NCBI GenBank assembly: GCA_911728455.2
Contig: OU452223.1
Coordinates: forward strand, 5,602,174-5,666,173
Reading direction: 5' to 3'
DNA: 64,000 nt
Source of the DNA: Marthasterias glacialis
Lineage: Eukaryota; Echinodermata; Asteroidea; Forcipulatida; Asteriidae
Part shown: positions 11,782 through 20,641 of the stretch, piece by piece
Position numbering within the stretch: position 1 is the first letter of the stretch
Layout of the letters: every line of letters starts with the position of its first letter
Translations under genes and position numbers: made by a program
The notes under the pieces: model-generated
Seen by the model: only the letters and a program-made list of their open reading frames with translations
Databases searched by the model: none
Told to the model about the DNA's origin: nothing

Positions 11782-12091
11782 AATAGACCATTTTTTTTTG
11801 TTTACAAAAAATGACTACCATTTTGTATGGGAGGCCTTGAGCGGCACAAAATGTGGAAACTGGCTTGAGAAAAATTTACCCTTTTTATTAAAAAATTCAA
11901 ACTTTTTTTTGTGAAGTATAAGTTTACTTTTTGTTTTGGATAACAAATTTTATTTATCAGTAATATGGCGTTAATTCGATAGCATTATTTGCCAAATAAC
12001 GAGCTGTTTTTTGCAGTGGAGGACGCCCGTATTTTTGCCCACCATGGTCGGCAAAACTCGCGGCTGTGACGTTGCAAAAGAAAAGTCTATA
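11782..12091. mobile_element. MITE family F, near complete
   Basis: It runs from 'aatagaccatttttttttg' to 'gttgcaaaagaaaagtctat'; the ends are a short inverted repeat (ATAGAC...GTCTAT). It aligns across its length with the reversed copy at 46953-47280, sharing 'actaccattttgtatgg', 'tttttgcagtgg' and 'cgcggctgtgacgttgcaaa'. The long minus-strand frame across it (11971-12393) is not a gene. Confidence 0.7.
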
Positions 12092-13119
12092 AAAATGGCC
12101 CCTGCATATGGCGTCACAAGCTCAAAGAGCGCCCTCACAAAGGTCAAAGGAAGACCTGTCATTGGTTGAGAGTTGTGTGTGTCCCGCGCTCGCTCGCACG
12201 TTTCCGTTTGACCCCAGCGACGGCAGCCTATGCGAAGGGGGTCGATGCGCGAGACTTGAGAATCTAATAGTTTTATATACACGATATTGTACACAATACA
12301 CTCAAATGACACTGAAAAATGACACTGAAAAGAAGTTTCCATCGTGACTGGCGCAAGTAATTGACTTAGCACGCTGTGATCCATCGTGGACATTACACTT
12401 TCAGACAGATTTAATTAGTGAATTGGGGGAGCTTAAGGAATAAAATTTATAGATGGGAGTTTGAAAGTTTAAATAAGCAAATATCTGTCATAGCCACGTA
12501 CCGCTGCAATGCTTGGTCGGCAATATCAAAAGAAAATACGCTACTACTTATATACTGACCAATCGATTCGATGCTGGATCTACAGATGGCACGTCGAGAT
12601 GAACGAACCTGTGGAAGTCTCGACTTACTTCATTTGAATCTTTCTCGACACTCCGTGACAAAAATGACTTCAAATGGCCGTGTGATTCGCTCATGACAGT
12701 GTTGGGTTCCCGATTATGCCAAGTTATCGGTCAGAATAAAACCAACGATATTTGATACAATTTAAATTGAACAAATATTGATAAAGGTTTTTGTGAAGGT
12801 TGGACTTGGTTACACAATGAATATACATGAACGAGAACATGTGCTATTACTGATTTTTGATTCATGTTATCGCATTGTTTTTAAAGGTAAAATATAGGAT
12901 TGGTCAAGCTGACAGTACAGTGTTATTACTTTGTGGGATTCAATATGTACATTGATAAACATGTGAAAGTTTAGGGCTCAATCCATTTTCTGAGTCAGGA
13001 GAAAATAGTGAAGTACCGTGCCGTGCACACTTTTTAGCATGTAAACACATTGCCCTTAATTTCGATTGTTACAACCGAAATTAAAATCGGGGTCTTCAAA
13101 TTCTGTTTTCTCAGTATTT
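12092..13119. other. Intergenic, no gene seen
   Basis: A GC-rich patch at 12100-12260 is followed by AT-rich sequence. No frame here resembles a protein and no repeat with recognisable ends was found. Confidence 0.4.
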
Positions 13120-13245
13120 CAGACAGAAATATTCTATGGAAGATTGGAACTGGTATGAATTTCATAATCAGTCACCTTTCAGACTGATAATAAAAACACA
13201 TTTTTTTATGAATACCAATCATGTATTATATCTTTAAGTAGACCA
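13120..13245 (-). repeat. Dispersed repeat, inverted partner of 1915-2010
   Basis: It contains 'attctatggaagattgg', 'ctggtatgaatttcataatc' and 'ttcagactgataa', the reverse complement of the words at 1915-2010, with moderate divergence. Confidence 0.5.
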
Positions 13246-13739
13246 TTATTTTTAAGTCTGATTGTGAAATGTAAATACTATACGCAAATATATAAAGAGA
13301 TGCGTTAGAGGGCGGGGTGGCTACGGGCCTCAGTTCAAAATTCTTCAAAATTTCATCTTTGGGGTTGGCACCCCGATACAAGGGAACAACATTTGTATCT
13401 TCTTTAAGAATACATCAGAATTCAATCACATTGAGAGTTATTCCGTTTGTGATGAGTCCAGGGATTCTGCTGGAGTCGTGGGATTCCTTTCATCAAATTA
13501 AAGGCGACGAGGTGAAAAACATTGCTAAAATACAACTCGCGCCATGAGATTACCTTTTTGCGAAAATTGCCCCCATTTATCCGAAATGTTTTCGTTTCAG
13601 GACACATTTCGTCTTGAAACTTTATTTGGGTTCAAACAACCGTGTCTAATAGGCTTTTATCGATGTATCTTCCCGCCCCCTCAAAAAGACCGGAAAGGAC
13701 AAACCGTAAACCTTACTACAGTTGAAAACGAACATTTCT

Positions 13740-14060
13740 GAACTTCCAGCCGTTAAGGAATAAAGCAATCGTGCCGAATTGGCGGCTAATCCAATCCGCT
13801 GGATTCCCTCGATGTCTCAATTAGAGTTTATAATCAACCCCCAGGAAAGACGAGTCGGTACTAGAGGAGGGAAATTGTTGATACGGAGTCCAGAAGACTT
13901 CCATGCCTGTAAGGCTGTACAGTTTTTCCTTGGGTGTTAAGCGGCTTTTATCACCGTCTTAAGAGTCTCGTGGCGGCTTGACGGCTGGCCAAGATAAGGG
14001 GGGTTGAAGGGGGCTGGTCAAGGCGGCAGGGAAGGAGGGTAGTGGATTTGTATCATCAAG
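13740..14060. promoter_or_regulatory. Possible regulatory island (weak)
   Basis: A repeat-free, GC-richer stretch in AT-rich DNA. It contains TAATCC-type homeobox words ('gctaatccaatccgctgga') and GATA words ('ccaagataagg'). There is no coding frame. The call rests on composition and motifs only; conservation against another sea star would decide it. Confidence 0.2.
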
Positions 14061-14104
14061 GCGCGACTTTTCAATGTTACATTGCCCGGCAAACTGTGCT
14101 CATA

Positions 14105-14283
14105 CCAGAGCCCAATCTCATAGAGTCTAAGCACAACAAAAAGATGCTTACCAGAATTAGGTTACCAGCCAAAATACCATATCGCATGTACCATCCAATG
14201 TGACTGGTATTCTGCTTATATTTGCTCAGTAGACAATCTTGAAGCAATAAGTTCTGAGCAGCTCTTAGAAATTGGACCGTGGC
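14105..14283. mobile_element. MITE family B copy, single unit
   Basis: Left end 'cagagcccaatctcatagag', right end 'gcagctcttagaaattggac' (an inverted pair). The interior holds 'taggttaccagccaaaatac' and 'tgactggtattctgctt', as in the tandem copy at 15664. It is diverged at many positions. Confidence 0.8.
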
Positions 14284-15663
14284 CACACACCTCCTTTCCC
14301 ATATCAATGTTAGAATTTTGCTTTTACCACTGTGGTTCAATGTGAACAGGATTCCGGGATGGGTCAACCTATTTTGCAACAGTCACCGGTAGTCTTATTT
14401 TGTTACGGCCTCGTCGGGCCTTGTCAAAACAAATGAAGACTGCTAGGCTCACTGCAATGGGTGACTTTTGGAGACGCTAGGTGATGGCAGCAGACTTACC
14501 AGGTAATTCTATTGTTCTCGGAAATGTGCGCATGCTCAAAACTACGCAAACAATGGAAATTTACCTGGTAAGTTTGCTGACGCCTAGCGTTTTAAAGTAT
14601 CACATTAGTCACTGCCAAAGCTCCTAACTTCAGACAGCAATTTATTCCCAGCCTTTCATCGTTATGGACAAGCTCAAAACTCGATTAAGAATGGAGACCG
14701 TCATGTGAAGCTGGTTTGGAGTCACCACCTGCAGATCACAGTTCTTTGTACTTCTTGGTATTTACCCAAACACACAATTTCTTGCAGAAGTCTTGGTGCT
14801 GCTGTCACGAAGTATGCTTTAGTCTGAATTCTAAAACAGCTCTGCCCTCGTTTTTCCCATTCTCTAGAATACTGAATACAAGTCTTCTTTCACACCAAAT
14901 GAATGATGACTGATGAATCAGGTTTTGAAAGCATTCATTGACAGAATGTGGCACTTTACACAAAATATTAACCATTTTATTTCACTGTATTTTCTACTCA
15001 TTGTAATTTATAACATTAATTTCAAATTAAAAATGATATACTTTATATGACATTAGAATAAAATGTTTGCTAAGTTCATTGACATAATCAAGTGACAATC
15101 CATACTAAGATATTAACGCAGTTTAACAAAATCTGCCTTCCATCATAAAATGAGGAAATTAACACAATATTGAGAATTATTTTTCAGAACGATTCCATTT
15201 TTGAAATATAGAGAGTTCGATGCAGTTGTTGACAAAGATATTTAGCTCGGCATACATCGTTATTTGAGAACCTTCCAAACAACTGAGTATGGTTTTTGAT
15301 AAAATTGATGACACTGACTGTAAAGGCTGTGTAAAAACATCGGAACAAAATAAATAAACAAACCACAAACACTGTTCTTTGAAAACGGAAAGGTAAACTA
15401 AGGCTTAAGACGAGTTTAGATTGTGTTTGGCACAGGGATATGAATAAACTCCATTTTGTACTTCACTGAAAGAATTAGTTTTATAGTTTTTGGTTTTGGG
15501 GTGAAAGGGTTTTGACCGTTTTTCCTCTTTGATAAATTTAAAGCAAATAGGAGAAGGGAATTGCCGGGGATCAGATCCTGTGGCTCAAGCCCTCCGATTC
15601 CAAGCCCTTCTTTCCCCATGAGCGTGTCTCTGCGTACATTGAACCTTTTCGGTTCTTTGAACC
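14284..15663. other. Intergenic, no gene seen
   Basis: AT-rich sequence. Short open frames on the minus strand at about 15177-15372 and 15416-15619 show no family features. Confidence 0.4.
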
Positions 15664-16142
15664 GCTGGGCCCAATTTCATACAGCTGCTTATTAGCACAA
15701 ACAGTCGCTGAGCGCAACAATAGAATAGGGATACCAGCCAAAATACCATCCAACATGTACCGTTTGTGACTGGTATCCTGCTCATTTTTGCTCAGCAGAA
15801 ATTTGTTAAGCAATATTTTCTGTTAAAGCACAAAAAGTAGCTAAGCACAACAAAACTGTGCTTACCAGAACAAAGATACCAGCTAAAATACCATGTCACA
15901 TTTACCATTTGTGACTGGTATCCTGCTCATTTTTGCTCAGCAGAAATTTGTTAAGCAATATTTTCTGTTTAAGCACAAAAAGTAGCTAAGAACAACAAAA
16001 TTATGCTTACCAGAACTAGGTTACCAGCCAAAATACCAAGTCACATGTACCTTTTGTGACTGGTATCCTGTTCACTTTTGCTCAGCAGAAATTTGTTAAG
16101 CAATATTTTCTGTTAAAGCAGCTCTATGAAATTGGATCCTGG
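15664..16142. mobile_element. MITE family B copy with a 145-bp unit repeated three times
   Basis: The outer ends are inverted: 'gctgggcccaatttcatac' on the left and 'tatgaaattggatcctgg' on the right. Between them the unit holding 'ataccagc.aaaatacca', 'tgtgactggtatcctg' and 'gctcagcagaaatttgttaa' occurs three times. The shared 'ctcatttttg/cttttg' word starts at 15780, 15925 and 16070, an exact 145-bp period. Other copies in this window have one unit. Confidence 0.88.
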
Positions 16143-16671
16143 TGATAGATAACTAAACATGTACAGAGTACTTTAGCCGTGCTTGTCATTTGAGATTATT
16201 TTCAGTCAACCATCATGCAAACATCAGTTCAAAATAATGCACAATGTAAATAGCCCTTCAATGCATGTAAAGACAAAATTGGTTGATATCACATCTTTGA
16301 CGAAATTCCTTCGGACTCACAAAACTGCCATTAACAGATTTATAAAAAGAGAGAAAAAATACCAAAAGATTCACATTTGTGAAACCAACCGGTGATAAAA
16401 GTTGCAGTGAGTTTCAACCTTCGGAGAGAGTTTATCATTTAAAAACAAAGTCCTTATCCACATTTAAGTTTTTGTTTTAACACACAACATCAGAAAATAT
16501 CCCATTCAAAATAGATACCACGACGAGAGAGTTTCCACAAATTGCATACAGGTGGGTAATTATATCACATGAAATAAGTTGATTTACTTTTGTGGAACAA
16601 CTGTTAGATTTGTATACATCAATATTGTTCTAAAAACAAGGAGCAGCACAAGCAAAAAGCGGTTAAAATAA
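16143..16671. other. Intergenic, AT-rich
   Basis: No gene or repeat was recognised. It lies just beyond the inferred 3' end of the minus-strand peptide-precursor gene. Confidence 0.4.
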
Positions 16672-17106
16672 TTTATTTGTTGTGCCTTGAATTAAAATTT
16701 ACACCTTTCAATCATAATGATGAAGCTTCAGCGTATATATATATTTTATTTTACAAAATAAATTAAGACTCATGGCACTCTACTTTTAATTTAACAAAAT
16801 AAATTAAGACTCATGGCACTCTACTTTTAATTTAAGGCATGCCGATTTTTATTTGACATCAGCACCTCGAACACAAGGTTTCCGTGAGCATTGGTTTATA
16901 GCAATGCCGCTCCGTGTCTTTACAGACAAATTTAGAAATTATACAGACTACTGACATCTAAACCATACCAATCTGAAAATGTGAAATATAACATCATTGT
17001 TCTGCTGAGTAATGTTTTAACGACTGAACCGAAAATATGAACTTAGATCATTTCAAAAGTTTGATGACGAAATCTCACCCTAAGAACGCATCACGCCGTC
17101 GATCGT
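16672..17106 (-). other. Probable non-coding terminal exon (3' UTR) of the secreted peptide-precursor gene
   Basis: On the minus strand a very strong acceptor ends at 17107: about 40 nt of pyrimidines, then 'cacgttgcag'. It suits the donor CTG|gtaggt at 18336, which lies 7 nt after the stop codon of the preceding exon, too close to trigger nonsense-mediated decay. Candidate AATAAA signals on this strand lie at 16848-16853, 16745-16750 and 16672-16677. The lower boundary is set at the last of these. The splice is inferred, not proven. Confidence 0.45.
16753..16834. repeat. Tandem duplication, 41 bp x 2
   Basis: The unit beginning 'acaaaataaattaagactca' is repeated almost exactly at 16753 and 16794. 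It falls in the inferred 3' UTR of the minus-strand gene and sits between two of its candidate poly(A) signals. Confidence 0.9.
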
Positions 17107-17149
17107 CTGCAACGTGAAGAAAAAGAAAAGAGAGAGAAAAGTTGGTTGG

Positions 17150-17278
17150 GTTAGAATCAACCAATCAACGCGTCCGACTCTCAGGAGTTGGGTGCGTACG
17201 GACAGCAGTTTTTCCGCCATGTTGTTACACGGTCAGTGAGGATTTGTCGCTCTTCATGTAACACCTTCACTTCCCGAG
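17150..17278 (+). promoter_or_regulatory. Possible promoter and untranslated first exon of a + strand transcript
   Basis: A GC-richer block has a CCAAT word ('caaccaatcaacgcg', near 17157), a 'ttccgccatgttg' YY1-like word, and a strong donor 'cccgag|gtaagtgt' at 17279. The ATGs inside open only very short frames. A palindromic 'aagatggcagccatctt' lies downstream at about 17673. It would face away from, and slightly overlap, the intron before the minus-strand terminal exon. The start site cannot be placed, and no following exon is firmly identified. Confidence 0.3.
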
Positions 17279-18343
17279 GTAAGTGTCTAAACGTTTCTGT
17301 AAATTCTAGCAAAACACTAGTTGTTTTTTCCGCTGTCAGAGAGCATACACGTCATTGAACCGGGAGGGTGTGAAGTGGTGTTGGCAGCGCGGTAAATGTT
17401 GCACATTGTGAAAAGAAACTCAACACGGCGTGCCTTGCTGTGTGTTCGTAATGCATTGACAACAACATGGAGGCAGGTGGAATTCTAACAGTTATACAAA
17501 ATAGGCATTCTGTGTGTTGTTGTCGTTGGCGTTTATTCGGTAAAACAACGTATAGACCGACAGCCTGATGACACCCAAGCGCTGAGTGTCTGTAAACTTA
17601 TGCTACAGCATGTGTAGTGGTCACTGTCTGACTGTTGTATGCTGTATTTAGGTTTGTTCATCTGCTGACTCAAGATGGCAGCCATCTTTAGTATATTACA
17701 GTAGAAACCAAATGAAATACAATGTAAACCTGGGGGGGGGGGGTGCTAGACTAGACCGCCATGTTACTCACCCCAGGCATGATATTCTTTCTACTTTAAT
17801 ATGATTTCCGAATTTTTGCCCTCAGAAAAAAATCACTCGGGTAAATTGTTACTAAATAGATTGAAAATCATATCAAAACCTATATCATAGGTCAGCCCTT
17901 GTTCTAAATAAAATGTTAATACTTTTTCGAAGGGACTAATATCATGCTTGTCACCCATCATTACAAAACCCTGATAAAATTATGTTTACAAGTTGTTGAA
18001 TACAAGTGTTCGAAGGTGACAAATGAGTTTTTACAAACGGCCAATCTGTGCATGTCCGTCACTCACCATGCCCTGGAACATTTGCAAACATTAAAGATAC
18101 TACCATTGTATATCTCGCCTTTGTCACACTCCATGATAGTAAAATTACTCAAGTGTGCCCTCTTTTAAAAGTGATAAACGTGCATTTGTATCCTTATGTT
18201 TGGCTATCGAGGATAAAATTGCTAATGGTCTATCATCTCATTTATTGTTAGTCTCTGTGTCGGACAGTGTGCACCCCAGAGTATGTATAACATTACAAAA
18301 GAAAGACCGGTGACATACAATAGAAGACAAACCTACCAGCTGT

Positions 18344-18398
18344 TTAAATGTCATCCTGTGCTTGTAGCAAAGCAGCAATCCTGCGAAATCTGTTCATC
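18344..18398 (-). CDS. Secreted peptide precursor, terminal coding exon
   Basis: A small exon on the minus strand with acceptor 'cttcttgtacag' ending at 18399. One base completes the split Arg codon left by the preceding exon; 17 residues and a TAA stop (18346-18344) follow. The residues are MNRFRRIAALLQAQDDI. Joined to the exon at 19647-19954 they close a 29-residue peptide that begins after a Lys-Arg site. Its sequence alternates basic and hydrophobic residues as an amphipathic helix would. There is no C-terminal Gly, so amidation is not expected. A donor CTG|gtaggt lies 7 nt after the stop, making the transcribed exon about 62 nt. A very short coding exon that keeps phase and ends at once in a stop supports a real splice junction. 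Confidence 0.65.
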
Positions 18399-19646
18399 CT
18401 GTACAAGAAGAAAAGAATAACATTCCAGTTGGCATGAATAACAATGCTGATAGACCGTGTTTGTGACAGGATCTCGAATTAATTCCAAAAGTTGCATTGT
18501 ACTTTTGGAAAATGTTTTGTCCGATGTTGCCGAAAATTATAAATATGCAGTAGCGTAGCATTGGCGGCAGTAATGCCCAATGTACAGTGCATGGTCACAC
18601 ATAGCCTTTTCAACCATAGATATTTCAATTGTATTGGTCCAATAAGAGGAGAGGGATAACTAATACCCAGTATGATGGTGGTTATACTATTATTTTGACA
18701 CAATTTGTTTAGGCCTAGTTGTTTTTTTGGGTGTTTGTTTGGGTTTTTGCCCCTCGATTTATTTCATTGGCTGCAGTTTAAACAGTTTAAATCTAGGGCA
18801 ACTGAGGTGACTTCCATATAAACACAAATTTTAAATGTCTACTCGGAATGTTGGCCATCAGGGACCAACAAGACTTTATGTTCTGTAGTTCAAAATTGGA
18901 TAACACTCGGTTTTGAAAGGGTGGAGATACACTCTAGTAAGGTTTGAGGTAGCACCATCTACATAAAACCTCTCTTTGAGTTGAGGTGGTCCACAACCAC
19001 AGCAACTCAGAAAGAGATTTCATGTCCTTGGTGTTAGAGATTTCATGTACTTGGTGTTGCCGGAAACCACCACAACTCAAGAGAGGGATTTGTCATGTAC
19101 ATGGTGAACCTGAACCGCCAACCACCACGACTCAAAAATTTCTTGTTCATGATGTTACCACAAACCTTACTAGATTAAAACTATAGTGAAGGTGCTTGTG
19201 CAAGCCTTAACCAACAGATGTCTTTTCGTTGGAGTTCTTGAGACAATTTGGCCTACTATTACTTTTTAGATAGAGGAAATGCATGTGAACATCACTCACG
19301 TCACGCGTATGTGCCTGTTACAAATCGAGTGAAAGGATTTAAAAGATCATATTGCTCAAAAATGTTAATGTCAGTCCCAACTTTTCACAAAGTACCGTCT
19401 GTTTTTCTGATACTTGCTGATACTAAACCATGCCTTCTGTTAATCAATATCATAATGATTGGAACTATATGCCCCGTTGCTCATCCTTTAACCCCACACA
19501 ACAACAATGGACATCAGCGAATTACCGTAATCCTCGTGAGACTTGAGAAGATCCAAGGAGGATTGACGTATACGGTAAATTGATAAAATTGGCTAATTAA
19601 CCTTTGCAATCTGATCTTGCAAATTTTGCGTTTCTCGTGAACTCAC

Positions 19647-19954
19647 CTTTCGTCTGATTGAAATAAGTCATTGGCAAAGTCCCTCTTGTCTTGTTTATCG
19701 TCGAACAACATCGATGCTGGTACCATCCGTCTGTCCATAGGTGACCGGTAGCGGACAGTTCCAACTGGTGCGTCACGAGTCCGTATCCAGAGTGCGTTGC
19801 TGAGGTCCTGGCCCCGGACCGGGGGTCTGACGTTTCTTGTCGGGGGACTGAACGTGTCAGTGTCCTTGTTCTGTTTGTAGTAGTTGACTGCGTTGCACGT
19901 CCATACGGCGAAGACCAGGAGCAATGCAGCAGTGGCGAGTAGTTTGTGGCACAT
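19647..19954 (-). CDS. Secreted peptide (hormone/neuropeptide-like) precursor, first coding exon
   Basis: Minus strand. The ATG at 19954 has A at -3 and opens a clear signal peptide: MCHKLLATAALLLVFAVWTC, with cleavage likely after residue 22 (CNA|VNYY). The exon gives 102 codons and ends phase 2 at a GAAAG|gtgagt donor (19646). The mature part has no cysteine and is rich in Arg, Pro and Asp. Candidate processing sites are RR at 75-76 and KR at 90-91, the latter leaving DFANDLFQSDE... to run into the next exon. Total length is 120 residues. Secreted, short, dibasic and cysteine-free fits a neuropeptide or peptide-hormone precursor. I cannot assign a family. The C-terminal peptide faintly resembles class-B GPCR ligands (ER-hydrophobic...FRR...LLQ), but this is weak. 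The 37 nt before the ATG are 5' UTR after an acceptor. Confidence 0.7.
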
Positions 19955-19991
19955 TGTGTTGGCTGTGGATGGTCGGACGATGCTGCACGTT
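19955..19991 (-). other. 5' UTR portion of the peptide-precursor exon, with upstream acceptor
   Basis: On the minus strand 'attttcttttcttcag' ends at 19992, so the exon starts at 19991, 37 nt before the ATG. A non-coding first exon must therefore lie at higher coordinates. I could not locate it. Confidence 0.55.
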
Positions 19992-20474
19992 CTGAAGAAA
20001 AGAAAATTGACAGTCAACCTGTCTGGGAATACACTTTATATCACTATTAATAGCGAAAGTTGCATATTATACACACACAAAAATCCAATCACCGACACAC
20101 TGACATTCACCAATAGGAGATAACCGAGCAGCCATTGCACCAATCACATTCACTTCCTCTTCATGACGTGTAGCTTCAGTCAGGTTACTATTGGCCATGG
20201 GGCTTCATGAAGACTTTCAACTGTTAATTCTTGTACAGATCGTAATTTTGTTTAACATGCACATAAACTGCAACCGCTTTAAAGGACCGAACTAGAAATG
20301 CACATTCTACCCTAATCCATTCCCCATCGTAGGAATTTTGTTGACTTGATGAGACGTATACGCCCCACCCCAATGAATAATCGTTAAGCGCACGATCTTG
20401 ACCAATGAATCTCTCGTTTTGATGGTCAGGCAGGTTGTAAGGGAAAATAAAACGTGGACCCACTGTTCATATAA

Positions 20475-20641
20475 ATGCTATGAACAAAATATTGCTTACG
20501 AAGTTCATTTGCTGAGCAAAACTCTGCCGTCACAAACTTACTCACAACACAGCATTTTGGCTGGTAACCTGTTTTATTTTAAGCAACATTTTGCTGTACT
20601 AAGCAAGTTTGTGTGTGCTGCTCCATGAAATTGGCCCAGAC
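20475..20641. mobile_element. MITE family B copy, left end lost
   Basis: The right end 'ctgctccatgaaattggccc' is the reverse complement of the family's 5' end. The interior has 'ttttggctggtaacctg' and 'aagcaacattttgctgt', in reverse orientation to the 15664 copy. Confidence 0.65.

Noticed and set aside
11971-12393. Minus-strand open frame of 140 codons
   Set aside because: It overlaps MITE family F and has no protein-like features; the frame is a by-product of the repeat.
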